Positions 44,139-53,125 of a stretch of DNA of 64,000 nt are shown in pieces (within the stretch, counting starts at the first letter, position 1; every line of letters begins with the position of its first letter). The notes below the pieces were generated by a model that was not told where the DNA came from, ran no database searches, and worked only from the letters and a program-made list of their open reading frames with translations. The stretch is taken from contig JAAWBS010000009.1 of NCBI GenBank assembly GCA_022792815.1, positions 87,618 to 151,617 on the forward strand. Reading direction: 5' to 3'. The position numbers and the translations under genes were made by a program. Source of the DNA: Hungatella sp. (GTDB taxonomy: Bacteria; Bacillota; Clostridia; Lachnospirales; Lachnospiraceae).

Positions 44139-44169
44139 GGGTTGCTGCAGCGCGGCAACCCTTCTTTTT
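44139..44169 (+). terminator. Terminator of the HPr gene
   Basis: GGGTTGC (44139-44145) pairs with GCAACCC (44155-44161), followed by TTCTTTTT. Confidence 0.88.
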
Positions 44170-44176
44170 GTTTTAC

Positions 44177-44205
44177 TTGTGCTGAGATAAAAAATGTAGT
44201 AAAAT
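44177..44205 (+). promoter_or_regulatory. Promoter of the histidine operon
   Basis: TTGTGC (44177-44182), 17-bp spacer, TAAAAT (44200-44205). With a start about 30 nt before hisZ, there is no room for a His attenuator or T-box leader, so control is not of that kind. Confidence 0.75.
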
Positions 44206-44239
44206 TAGGGAAGTTTAGGAAAGCATAGGAAAATACATT

Positions 44240-45472
44240 ATGACAGCAAGTTTACTGCACACCCCGGAGGGAGTCCGGGACCTCTATAACGGGGAATGCG
44301 CCGCCAAGCTGGCGGTTCAGGACAAGATCAGCCAGGTGTTTCATCTCTACGGGTATGAGGATATCGAGACACCTACGTTCGAGTATTTTGATATTTTCAA
44401 CAAGGAGCGGGGAAGCGTCACTTCCCGGGAGATGTTTAAATTTTTCGACCGTGACAACAACACACTGGTCCTCAAGCCGGATATGACCCCGGCCATCGCC
44501 CGGTGTGTGGGAAAGTATTTCTCCGAGGCCTCCGTGCCTGTAAGGCTGTGTTATCGGGAGCGAACCTTTATCAACAGTTCCAGCTACCAGGGACGTCCCA
44601 AGGAGATCACCCAGACAGGCGTGGAACTGATCGGGGATTCCGCCAGCGGGGCCGACGGGGAGATGATCGCCATGGTCATCGATTCCTTAAAGGCCGCCGG
44701 CTTAAAGGAGTTCCAGGTGGAGCTGGGCCAGGTGGAATTTTTCCGTGGGCTCACGGAGGAAGCCGGCATGGACCGGGAGACCGGGGAGACACTCCGGGAC
44801 CTGATCGAGAACAAAAACTATTTCGGCGTGGAGGAGCTGCTCTCACACCAGGACATGCCGGACTCTCTGCGGACCGTGTTTCTAAGGCTTCCGGAACTGT
44901 TCGGATCGCTGGATCAGCTAAGCCAAGTGGAAGCCATGGTGAAAAACAGCCGTTCCCGAAAGGCCATTGAGCGCCTTAAGAAAGTTCAGACTATTCTGGA
45001 GTCCTACGGCTTAGCGGATTATGTGTCCTACGACCTGGGTATGCTCAGTAAGTATCAGTACTATACCGGGATCATCTTCAAGGCCTACACCTATGGGACG
45101 GGAGAGTACATTGTCACCGGAGGACGGTATGACAAACTGTTGGTCCAGTTCGGCAAGGATGTGCCGGCAGTGGGATTTGCCATTGTCATCGACCAGCTGA
45201 TGCTGGCTATGTCCAGGCAGAAGCTTGGGACCGAGACAGAGCCCCTTCACACCCTGGTTCTCTATGAAGCCCGAAATCAACACGAGGCGGTTGCCCTGGC
45301 GAAAGAGCTGAGAGGCCAGAGGAAGCGGACGGTTCTCTTGAGAAGATCCCCAGGCACGTCTCTTAAAGAGTACCAGCACTACGCCGAGGACAAGGGTTTT
45401 CTGAATATGATCTGTGTGGAGGAAGGAACAAAGACCGTGGTCTTTGACCGGACCACAAGGAGGGACACATGA
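44240..45472 (+). CDS. hisZ: ATP phosphoribosyltransferase regulatory subunit
   Basis: A 410-residue HisRS-like protein without tRNA-charging function that activates the short HisG. The class II synthetase motifs FKFFDRDNNTLVLKPDMTP and GGRYDKLL are visible. TPEGVRDLYNGECAAKL at the start is typical of HisZ. The C-terminal anticodon domain of true HisRS is reduced. It overlaps hisG by 4 bp and opens the his operon. Confidence 0.93.
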   Translation: MTASLLHTPEGVRDLYNGECAAKLAVQDKISQVFHLYGYEDIETPTFEYFDIFNKERGSVTSREMFKFFDRDNNTLVLKPDMTPAIARCVGKYFSEASVPVRLCYRERTFINSSSYQGRPKEITQTGVELIGDSASGADGEMIAMVIDSLKAAGLKEFQVELGQVEFFRGLTEEAGMDRETGETLRDLIENKNYFGVEELLSHQDMPDSLRTVFLRLPELFGSLDQLSQVEAMVKNSRSRKAIERLKKVQTILESYGLADYVSYDLGMLSKYQYYTGIIFKAYTYGTGEYIVTGGRYDKLLVQFGKDVPAVGFAIVIDQLMLAMSRQKLGTETEPLHTLVLYEARNQHEAVALAKELRGQRKRTVLLRRSPGTSLKEYQHYAEDKGFLNMICVEEGTKTVVFDRTTRRDT

Positions 45473-46119
45473 GATATCTGACCATCGCTTTGACCAAGGG
45501 AAGGCTGGCCTACCGGACCCTGGAGCTGTTGGAGCAGGTGGGAATCACCTGTGAGGAGATGAAGGACAAAGACTCCAGAAAGCTGATCTTTGCCAATGAG
45601 GAGCTGGGCATCCGCTTTTTCCTGGCCAAGGCCAACGACGTGCCCACCTATGTGGAGTACGGTGCAGCGGACATCGGAATCTGCGGTAAGGATACGATCC
45701 TGGAGGAAGGACGGAAGCTGTACGAGGTCATCGACCTGGGGTTCGGCAGATGCCGGATGTGTGTCTGCGGCCCGGAATCGGCCGGAGAACTGTTAAAGCA
45801 TCATGAACTGATCCGGGTGGCAACCAAGTACCCGGGCATCGCCAAGGACTATTTCTACAACAAAAAGCATCAGACCGTGGAGATCATCAAGCTGAACGGT
45901 TCCATCGAGCTGGCACCTCTGGTGGGGCTGTCCGAGGTCATCGTAGACATCGTGGAGACCGGCTCCACCCTCCGTGAAAACGGTCTGGCAGTGCTGGAGG
46001 AGATCTGTCCGCTGTCTGCCAGAGTCATCGTCAACCAGGTCAGCATGAAGCGGGAAAACCAGCGGGTCACCCGGCTGATCAAAGATTTAAAATCCCTACT
46101 TGAGGAGGAACAGACATGA
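45469..46119 (+). CDS. hisG: ATP phosphoribosyltransferase, short form
   Basis: A 216-residue HisG(S), first enzyme of histidine biosynthesis. It begins LTIALTKGRLAYRTLELLEQ, and VEYGAADIGICGKDTILE and IVDIVETGSTLRENGL (PRPP loop) are canonical. It lacks the C-terminal histidine-sensing domain of long HisG, so it needs the HisZ encoded just before. The 4-bp overlaps on both sides suggest coupled translation. Confidence 0.96.
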   Translation: MRYLTIALTKGRLAYRTLELLEQVGITCEEMKDKDSRKLIFANEELGIRFFLAKANDVPTYVEYGAADIGICGKDTILEEGRKLYEVIDLGFGRCRMCVCGPESAGELLKHHELIRVATKYPGIAKDYFYNKKHQTVEIIKLNGSIELAPLVGLSEVIVDIVETGSTLRENGLAVLEEICPLSARVIVNQVSMKRENQRVTRLIKDLKSLLEEEQT

Positions 46120-47423
46120 GAATGATTACCTTAGACCAGGCCGCCGCAGAGACGATTCTGTCAGACCTTTTAAAACGGGATCCCAACAACTACGAAAGCT
46201 ACGGGGACGCGGTCGCAAAGATCGTAAGCGATGTAAAGGAAAGGCGTGACGAAGCCCTCTTTGCATACACCAGACAATTTGACGGTGCGGACTTGGACGA
46301 AACCTCCATCCGGGTCAGCAAGGAGGAGATCGCCGAGGCCAGAGCGGAGGTGGATCCCGAACTTCTTCGGATCATGGAGAAGGCTATGAAGAATATCCGG
46401 GATTATCACCAGAAACAGGTTCGCCAAAGCTGGTTTGACAGCCGGCCTGACGGCGTTTTGCTCGGACAGAAGGTGACGGCTTTAGAGAGCGTGGGCGTGT
46501 ATGTGCCCGGCGGAAAGGCGGCCTACCCCTCCTCTGTGCTGATGAACATCATCCCTGCCGAGGTGGCGGGAGTGAAGAACATCGTCATGGTGACTCCACC
46601 CGGAAAGGACGGAAAGGTAAATCCGGTGACTCTCACTGCTGCCTACCTGGCAGGGGTCACCCAGGTCTACAAGGCAGGCGGTGCCCAGGCAGTGGCCGCA
46701 CTGGCATTCGGAACTGAGTCCGTCCCCAGAGTCGATAAGATCGTCGGCCCCGGCAACATCTTTGTGGCCCTGGCCAAGAAAGCGGTCTACGGCCATGTGA
46801 GCATCGACAGCATCGCCGGCCCCAGCGAGATCCTGGTTCTGGCAGACGAGACGGCCAATCCCCGATTTGTGGCGGCGGACCTTCTCTCTCAGGCAGAACA
46901 CGACGAGCTGGCATCCGCCATTCTCATCACCACCAGCCCCGAGCTGGCCCAGCGGGTGTCTGCGGAAGTGGACCGATTTGTGAAAGAGCTTTCCAGAAAA
47001 GAGATCCTGGAGAAATCCCTGGAAAATTTCGGATATATCCTGGTGGCGCAGGACATGGAACAGGCCATTTGCACCGCCAATGCCATCGCCTCGGAGCATC
47101 TGGAGATCGTCACCAAGAATCCCTTTGAAGTCATGACAAAGATCCGTAACGCCGGAGCCATCTTCATCGGGGAATACAGCTGCGAGCCTCTGGGCGATTA
47201 TTTTGCAGGCCCCAACCATGTGCTTCCCACCAACGGGACGGCCAAGTTCTTCTCTCCCCTGGGGGTAGATGATTTCATCAAGAAGTCCAGCGTCATCTAC
47301 TACTCCAAGGAGGCCCTTGAGCCGGTCCACAGGGATATCATGGCTTTCGCCCAGGCGGAGCAGCTGACGGCCCACGCCAACTCTATCCGGGTGCGGTTTG
47401 AAGACACAGAGGGGAGAGACTGA
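46116..47423 (+). CDS. hisD: Histidinol dehydrogenase
   Basis: A 435-residue zinc enzyme doing the last two oxidations to histidine with NAD+. VGVYVPGGKAAYPSSVLMN, GPGNIFVALAKK and the AGPSEILVLADETANPRFVA region are the standard motifs; LLSQAEHDELA carries the metal ligands and GPNHVLPTNGTAKF the substrate residues. One bp separates it from hisB. Confidence 0.96.
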   Translation: MRMITLDQAAAETILSDLLKRDPNNYESYGDAVAKIVSDVKERRDEALFAYTRQFDGADLDETSIRVSKEEIAEARAEVDPELLRIMEKAMKNIRDYHQKQVRQSWFDSRPDGVLLGQKVTALESVGVYVPGGKAAYPSSVLMNIIPAEVAGVKNIVMVTPPGKDGKVNPVTLTAAYLAGVTQVYKAGGAQAVAALAFGTESVPRVDKIVGPGNIFVALAKKAVYGHVSIDSIAGPSEILVLADETANPRFVAADLLSQAEHDELASAILITTSPELAQRVSAEVDRFVKELSRKEILEKSLENFGYILVAQDMEQAICTANAIASEHLEIVTKNPFEVMTKIRNAGAIFIGEYSCEPLGDYFAGPNHVLPTNGTAKFFSPLGVDDFIKKSSVIYYSKEALEPVHRDIMAFAQAEQLTAHANSIRVRFEDTEGRD

Positions 47424-47424
47424 C

Positions 47425-48063
47425 ATGACCGAGACGAACAGAGAACGGGACGAAAGGAAGGGGCAGGGCAGCCTTCCTTCCCGCACCGCCGTCGTCGAGA
47501 GGAATACGGCGGAGACCAAGATCCGCCTCGCCCTAAATCTGGACGGCAGCGGAGAGGGAGAGATCTCCACGGGAATCGGCTTTTTTGACCATATGCTCCA
47601 CGGGTTTGCAAAACACGGCTTCTTCGACTTGTCCCTGAGGGCAGAGGGGGACTTGGAGGTGGACACCCACCACACCGCAGAGGACGTGGGGATCGTCCTG
47701 GGGAGAGCCATCCGGGAAGCAGTCGGCGACAAGAAAGGCATCATCCGCTACGGCACCTGTATCCTTCCCATGGACGATGCCCTGATCCTGTGTTCCCTGG
47801 ACTTGTGCGGCAGGCCCTATCTGTCCTGGGACGTAAGACTTGACCGGGAGAGGGTGGGACAGCTGGAGACGGAGATGATCCGGGAGTTTTTCTATGCCGT
47901 GTCCTATGGCGGGGAGATGAACCTTCATGTGAAGCAGCTGGACGGATTCAATAACCATCATATCATCGAAGGTGCCTTCAAAGCCTTTGCCAAGGCCCTG
48001 GACATGGCAGTGGGCTATGACAGGAGGATCACGGGAGTTCTCTCCACCAAGGGAACCCTGTAG
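47425..48063 (+). CDS. hisB: Imidazoleglycerol-phosphate dehydratase
   Basis: A 212-residue monofunctional IGPD. The manganese ligands are in FFDHMLHGFAKHGFFDL, DTHHTAEDVGIVLG and NNHHIIEGAFKAFAKAL. There is no phosphatase domain, so histidinol phosphatase must be elsewhere. Start ATG 47425 is behind GGGGAGAGAC. The first 20 residues are a charged extension. Confidence 0.95.
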   Translation: MTETNRERDERKGQGSLPSRTAVVERNTAETKIRLALNLDGSGEGEISTGIGFFDHMLHGFAKHGFFDLSLRAEGDLEVDTHHTAEDVGIVLGRAIREAVGDKKGIIRYGTCILPMDDALILCSLDLCGRPYLSWDVRLDRERVGQLETEMIREFFYAVSYGGEMNLHVKQLDGFNNHHIIEGAFKAFAKALDMAVGYDRRITGVLSTKGTL

Positions 48064-48097
48064 AGAGATCAGGACAAGAAAACAGGAGTGAAGAGGG

Positions 48098-50071
48098 ATG
48101 AAAATCACAAATTTACAGTGTCCTTCCTGCGGCGGAAAGCTGGAACCCATGAAGGACAATCCAAAGATTGTAGTCTGTGAGTACTGTAAAAGCCAGTATG
48201 TTCTGGAGGAGGACCAGACCATCAATTATCATATCCACCAGTATGCCACACCCCAGGCAAACGCGGATACCGGCAGCAGTGGCGGAAGCTTTTCTCTGGG
48301 GACAGGAGCCGTGGCCGGCCTGATGTGCGCCTTTCTGGCTGCGGCAATCGGAGCCGGTATCTTCGTGGGCAATGCTCCCAAGGGCAGTTCCCAGCCAAGG
48401 CCGTCCCGCTCTGCGGCCGTATCCGCGGACCGTGAAAAAGAGGCGGACGGCTCCCGTCAGCCAGAATCGGCCGTATCCGCTGCCAGCCCTCTCTATGAGG
48501 CCATGATAACAGAGATGTTTCACAAATCTCAGGCAGATCAGGTCACTGAGGAAGATCTGGCCCGCGTCCGGTACATAAGCGTCAATCCAGGCTCCGAGTC
48601 AGTGATTGTGGAATACAGCTTTGAGGACCCCTACGGGGACAGCCGGTTTCAGCCTGAGACCCTGATCTTAGAGCCCCAGGTCTGGGACGAAGATAACCTC
48701 TCCTTTTTTACCGGTCTGAAAAAATTAGATATGTCCCACACCCGGAACATCGGATCTCTGAGAGAGCTGACCGGCCTTAAGGGACTGGTCTGCTCGGGAG
48801 TAGAGATCCAGAAGGCCGCCGAGCTGGTGGCTGACCCGGGACAGCTTATGGAGTTAAGCCTGAAGGATGTGGAAAGTCTGGAGGGAATCGGGGCCTTTGA
48901 AAACCTCCAAAGCCTTGTCATCGACGGGATTACATCCCCAGACTTAAAACAGCTGGTTCCCCTGAAACAGCTGAAAACTCTTACTGTCATCGAGGATGAT
49001 GACAGCGATCCCTTCCGGCAGTCGGATTCCTCCCGTTCTCTGACCGATTACTCGGCCCTGTCAGTCTTAACAGGGCTTGAAGGTCTGACGGTGGAGTCTG
49101 CCGCCATCCGGGATTTAAGTTTCCTAAAGCCTCTGGTGAACCTGTCTCACCTCTCATTGTCAGAGACCGAGGCCATCAGCCTGGAACCTCTGGGAAGCCT
49201 CACCGGCCTCACCTCCTTAGCGCTGGCGGACAACGCCTCTGTCCTGGACTACGCTCCCGTGGGAAACCTCACCGGTCTCACCTCTCTTGTCATCGACAAG
49301 GGGACATCCCAGGAAGACCCGGATCTATCCTCCCTGACGGGACTTGAAAAGCTGGACATGAGCGGTTTCATCTCCGTCTCCTTTTTGAGAAACATGGGCT
49401 TTCTGAAGGAGCTGTCTCTCCACGGCTGCAATATCGACGAGATCAGCGCCCTCTCGGGTCTTTCCGGGCTGGAGCGGCTGACCTGCTACTCCGTATGGAC
49501 CTATGCAGTGCCCCTAAAGAATGTGGATTTCATCGATCACATGCCTAACCTGACTTTTCTGGATTTCTGCGGAATCAGCCAAGGCGACGTCTGGGGCGGG
49601 TATCAGAGGAACACGGAGATTCTGGGAGATATCTCCAATGTATTGAATCATCCCGGATTGGAAGAATTATATCTGAACAACTGTATGTTTGAGATCGACT
49701 TTGGCAAGCTGAAAGAAAATCTTTCTCTGAGGAAATTGGAGCTGAGGGAGATCAAGTTAAAAGAAAATTTCTATGTGCAGTCCTCCAATGGCATGACGGA
49801 TTTGTGGTACGACGATGTGACCCTGGATGAGCATACGGATTTCCTGGCCAATTATCCTAACCTGGAAGAGCTGTACTTAGACGGCAACCAACTGACCCAG
49901 ATCCAGTTCACCGCTTCCTTAAAACACCTGACACACCTGGGCATCAACAACAATTATGTGACCGAGCTTTCCCCCCTAAATCAGGCGGAGAGCCTTCAGT
50001 ATCTGGATATTCGGCAAAATCCCATCACCAGCACCATCGAGACAGACGGGAAGGTTCAAATCTTGAAATAA
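48098..50071 (+). CDS. Zinc-ribbon/transmembrane leucine-rich-repeat protein
   Basis: A 657-residue protein with three parts. Residues 1-35 are a zinc ribbon (Cys8, Cys11, Cys27, Cys30). A membrane segment is at about 69-91, followed by a Ser/Arg/Glu-rich linker to about 125. The rest, from about 195 to the end, is an array of some 15-20 leucine-rich repeats of about 22 residues (for example LTGLTSLALADNASVLDYAPV). The N-terminus is probably cytoplasmic and the repeats outside, to bind a protein or glycan. It lies inside the his operon between hisB and topB, with a separate ribosome site. I do not recognise it as a named family. Confidence 0.75.
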   Translation: MKITNLQCPSCGGKLEPMKDNPKIVVCEYCKSQYVLEEDQTINYHIHQYATPQANADTGSSGGSFSLGTGAVAGLMCAFLAAAIGAGIFVGNAPKGSSQPRPSRSAAVSADREKEADGSRQPESAVSAASPLYEAMITEMFHKSQADQVTEEDLARVRYISVNPGSESVIVEYSFEDPYGDSRFQPETLILEPQVWDEDNLSFFTGLKKLDMSHTRNIGSLRELTGLKGLVCSGVEIQKAAELVADPGQLMELSLKDVESLEGIGAFENLQSLVIDGITSPDLKQLVPLKQLKTLTVIEDDDSDPFRQSDSSRSLTDYSALSVLTGLEGLTVESAAIRDLSFLKPLVNLSHLSLSETEAISLEPLGSLTGLTSLALADNASVLDYAPVGNLTGLTSLVIDKGTSQEDPDLSSLTGLEKLDMSGFISVSFLRNMGFLKELSLHGCNIDEISALSGLSGLERLTCYSVWTYAVPLKNVDFIDHMPNLTFLDFCGISQGDVWGGYQRNTEILGDISNVLNHPGLEELYLNNCMFEIDFGKLKENLSLRKLELREIKLKENFYVQSSNGMTDLWYDDVTLDEHTDFLANYPNLEELYLDGNQLTQIQFTASLKHLTHLGINNNYVTELSPLNQAESLQYLDIRQNPITSTIETDGKVQILK

Positions 50072-50090
50072 GGGACGGAGGAAAAATCTT

Positions 50091-50399
50091 ATGGTTTCTT
50101 ACACATGCGACCAGGTCTGGGAGATGATGAAGCTGCGTCAGGATGAGGAGTTTCTGACTGCCAAGGGACTGCCTTTTACTTATGTGATAAAAGGCGGAGA
50201 GCTCTTCATCAGCCGCCGCAGCAAGTCGATCACCAAGAGCACCTTTGAAGCGGCCTGGAGAAAGATTCTGGAAACCCCGGAAGCGATTACAGGGCCCAAA
50301 AAGCTGAATGTATTCGGAGCCCCCTATCTCTGGGCGATTTTTCGGGAATTAGGCCTGGTCGCCGGGGGAAAGAAATCCATGGAAGGAGGACATCGATGA
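50091..50399 (+). CDS. Hypothetical protein next to topB
   Basis: A 102-residue protein, not recognised. It is mixed alpha/beta-looking (GGELFISRRSKSITKSTFEAAW, then LNVFGAPYLWAIFRELG) with no signal peptide or membrane segment. Its stop overlaps the topB start by 4 bp and it lies 20 bp after the LRR gene, so it is certainly co-transcribed. A role connected with DNA binding or topB is possible only by position. Confidence 0.65.
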   Translation: MVSYTCDQVWEMMKLRQDEEFLTAKGLPFTYVIKGGELFISRRSKSITKSTFEAAWRKILETPEAITGPKKLNVFGAPYLWAIFRELGLVAGGKKSMEGGHR

Positions 50400-52600
50400 A
50401 ATCTCTTGTTATCGCCGAAAAACCTTCTGTCGCCAGAGACATCGCACGAGTCCTGAAATGTACCAGGCAGGGCAGCGGTTCCATAGAAGGAGACCGCTAC
50501 ATTGTCACCTGGGGGCTGGGCCACCTGGTGACCCTGGCAGATCCGGAAGACTACGACAAGGCATATAAAGAGTGGAAGATGGAAGACCTGCCCCTGATGC
50601 CGGAGCCCTTCCGCCTGGAGGTGATCCGCCAGACGGCCGGGCAGTATCACACGGTAAAGGGTCTGATTCACAGAAAAGATGTCGGTCAAATCATCATCGC
50701 CACGGATGCGGGAAGAGAGGGGGAACTGGTGGCCAGACTGATCTTAAAGAAAGCGGCCAGCCAAAAACCCATCCGCCGCCTGTGGATCTCCTCGGTGACT
50801 GACAAAGCTATCCGGGAAGGGTTTTCCGACTTAAAAGACGGCAGGGAATATGACTCCCTCTACGATGCGGCCATGTGCCGGGCGGAGGCTGACTGGCTCG
50901 TGGGAATCAACGCCACCAGGGCTCTGACCTGCAAGTACAACGCCCAGCTCTCCTGCGGACGTGTGCAGACCCCTACTCTGGCCATGATTGCCAGCCGGGA
51001 GGAACAGATCCGCCGTTTTACCCCGAAACCTTACTACGGTATCCGGGCCAAAGGCCAGGGGATGGTCCTGACCTGGCAGGATACAAAGTCCGGCTCCTCC
51101 CGCTCCTTCGACAAGGGGCAGACGGAAAACCTGGTGCGCCGCCTGACCGGGCAGAGCGGGCAGGTGACCGGGGTGAAACGCACCCCAAAGAAGACCACGG
51201 CCCCTCTTTTATATGACCTGACAGAGCTTCAGAGGGAGGCCAACCGCCGGTTCGATTACTCCGCCAAGGAGACTCTGGATATCATGCAGAGGCTCTACGA
51301 GAATCACAAGGTGCTGACTTATCCCCGCACCGACTCCAGGTATTTATCCGCTGACATCGTTCCCACCTTAAAGGAGCGTCTGAAGGCCTGTTCCGTAGGC
51401 CCTTACCGGTCTCTGGCGGGAAAATTGATCGGGCAGCCCCTGCCTTCCCGTCCATTTTTCGTGGACAATCAGAAAGTCCGGGACCACCATGCCATCATTC
51501 CCACGGAGCAGTTCGTCCAGCTGACTCACATGACCATCGATGAGCGGAGGATTTATGATCTGGTAGTCCGCCGTTTCCTGGCCGTGATGTATCCCCCTTA
51601 TGAATATGAGCAGACCGTCGTCACTGTGACCGTGGACCGGGAGACCTTTTCGGCCCACGGAAACCTGGTCAAAACCCTTGGATGGAAGGCGGTGTATGAG
51701 GAGGATGCCTCTGACTGCGAAGATCCGGACCCTGAGGAGGAGACAAGCGGCAGAAGTCAGAATCTCCCGGCACTGAATCAGGGGGATGCCATCTATGGAC
51801 TGACCTTTGCCATGACCGAGGGAAAGACCAGCCCTCCTTCCCCCTTTACAGAGGCCACCCTGCTCTCTGCCATGGAAAATCCCGTGGCCTATATGGAGTC
51901 AAAGGATCGGGCCATGGCCCGGACTTTGGGGGAGACCGGGGGGCTTGGAACCGTGGCTACCAGGGCAGATATCATCGAAAAGCTGTTTTCTTCCTTCCTT
52001 CTGGAAAAACGGGAAAAAGAGATCTTTTTGACCTCCAAGGCCAGACAGCTTCTCACGCTGGTGCCGGAAGACTTAAAGAAGCCGGAGATGACTGCCGACT
52101 GGGAGATGAAGCTCTCTAAAATCGCAGACAAAACCCTGACCAGAGAGGTATTTATGCGGGATATCCGGGATTACTCCAGACAGCTGATTGACCAGATCAA
52201 GGCGGGGGAGGGGAACTTTCGTCATGAAAATCTGACCAACCGCAAATGTCCTCAGTGCGGAAAACGGATGCTCTCCGTAAAAGGAAAGAACAGTCAGCTC
52301 CTGGTGTGCCAGGACCGGGAATGCGGATACCGGGAAACCGTCTCCCGTACCTCCAATGCCCGCTGCCCCAACTGCCACAAAAAGATGGAGCTCACGGGAA
52401 AGGGGGACGGACAGATCTTTGTGTGCCGCTGCGGCTATAAGGAGAAACTGAAGGCCTTCAAAGAACGCCGGGAACGGGAGGGGGCCGGGGTGTCCAAGCG
52501 GGACGTGAACCGATACCTAAACCAGCAGAAAAAAGAAGCCCGGGAGCCGGTCAACAACGCTTTAGCCCAGGCTCTGGCAGGACTGAATCTGGAAGACTAG
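50396..52600 (+). CDS. topB: DNA topoisomerase III
   Basis: A 734-residue type IA topoisomerase. The TOPRIM domain starts SLVIAEKPSVARDIARVL and holds DAGREGE near residue 102-108. The active-site Tyr309 is in TYPRTDSRYL. The C-terminal part adds two zinc-finger repeats, CPQCGKRM...C...C from about residue 617 and CPNCHKKM...C...C from about 657, then a charged tail. TopB decatenates and resolves replication intermediates. Chromosomal-type length; some conjugative elements carry a TopB, but no mobilisation gene lies near. Confidence 0.95.
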   Translation: MKSLVIAEKPSVARDIARVLKCTRQGSGSIEGDRYIVTWGLGHLVTLADPEDYDKAYKEWKMEDLPLMPEPFRLEVIRQTAGQYHTVKGLIHRKDVGQIIIATDAGREGELVARLILKKAASQKPIRRLWISSVTDKAIREGFSDLKDGREYDSLYDAAMCRAEADWLVGINATRALTCKYNAQLSCGRVQTPTLAMIASREEQIRRFTPKPYYGIRAKGQGMVLTWQDTKSGSSRSFDKGQTENLVRRLTGQSGQVTGVKRTPKKTTAPLLYDLTELQREANRRFDYSAKETLDIMQRLYENHKVLTYPRTDSRYLSADIVPTLKERLKACSVGPYRSLAGKLIGQPLPSRPFFVDNQKVRDHHAIIPTEQFVQLTHMTIDERRIYDLVVRRFLAVMYPPYEYEQTVVTVTVDRETFSAHGNLVKTLGWKAVYEEDASDCEDPDPEEETSGRSQNLPALNQGDAIYGLTFAMTEGKTSPPSPFTEATLLSAMENPVAYMESKDRAMARTLGETGGLGTVATRADIIEKLFSSFLLEKREKEIFLTSKARQLLTLVPEDLKKPEMTADWEMKLSKIADKTLTREVFMRDIRDYSRQLIDQIKAGEGNFRHENLTNRKCPQCGKRMLSVKGKNSQLLVCQDRECGYRETVSRTSNARCPNCHKKMELTGKGDGQIFVCRCGYKEKLKAFKERREREGAGVSKRDVNRYLNQQKKEAREPVNNALAQALAGLNLED

Positions 52601-52633
52601 AGAAAACCAAGCTGACTGAGGGAGAGAATCCGT

Positions 52634-53122
52634 ATGGAAAGACGAGACAAGATCAATTACTATCTGGATCTGGCAGATGTGGTGGCCAAACGGGGCACCT
52701 GTCTGCGGAGACTGTATGGGGCGGTGATCGTAAAAAACGATGAGGTCATCGCCACCGGATATGTGGGGGCTCCGAGAGGGAGAAAAAATTGTTCCGACTT
52801 AGGGGTATGCATCCGCCAGAAGATGAACATCCCCAGGGGAGAGCGGTACGAGCTGTGCCGCAGCGTCCATGCCGAAGCCAACGCCATCATCAGCGCGGAC
52901 CGGGAACGGATGATCGGAAGCGCCATGTTTCTCGCCGGGCGAGAGGCGGCTACGGGAGAATACATCGCCAACTCCTGCAGCTGTTCCATGTGCAAGCGGA
53001 TGATCATCAATGCGGGAATCAAGACCGTCTATGTCAGAGACGACGAACATCACTACCGGGTGATCCCGGTTCTCGACTGGATCGAGAAAGATGAGTCCCT
53101 GACCGGGGATTTCGGGTACTGA
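52634..53122 (+). CDS. dCMP deaminase family protein
   Basis: A 162-residue zinc deaminase that would turn dCMP into dUMP for thymidylate synthesis. The proton-shuttle motif is SVHAEANAI (His79, Glu81). The second zinc half-site is NSCSCSMCKRM with Cys117 and Cys120; the Pro that usually precedes the first Cys is Ser116, though the two Cys are kept. Length matches the dCMP deaminase/ComEB group. Start ATG 52634 has GGGAGAG upstream. Confidence 0.88.
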   Translation: MERRDKINYYLDLADVVAKRGTCLRRLYGAVIVKNDEVIATGYVGAPRGRKNCSDLGVCIRQKMNIPRGERYELCRSVHAEANAIISADRERMIGSAMFLAGREAATGEYIANSCSCSMCKRMIINAGIKTVYVRDDEHHYRVIPVLDWIEKDESLTGDFGY

Positions 53123-53125
53123 TCT

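Noticed and set aside
44100..44240. His attenuator or T-box before hisZ
   Set aside because: Only about 30 nt lie between the expected transcript start and hisZ, with no His-codon run or T-box sequence.
46482..47744. 420-codon open frame antisense to hisD and hisB
   Set aside because: A shadow of the GC-rich codons of strongly conserved enzymes; no ribosome site and no family resemblance.
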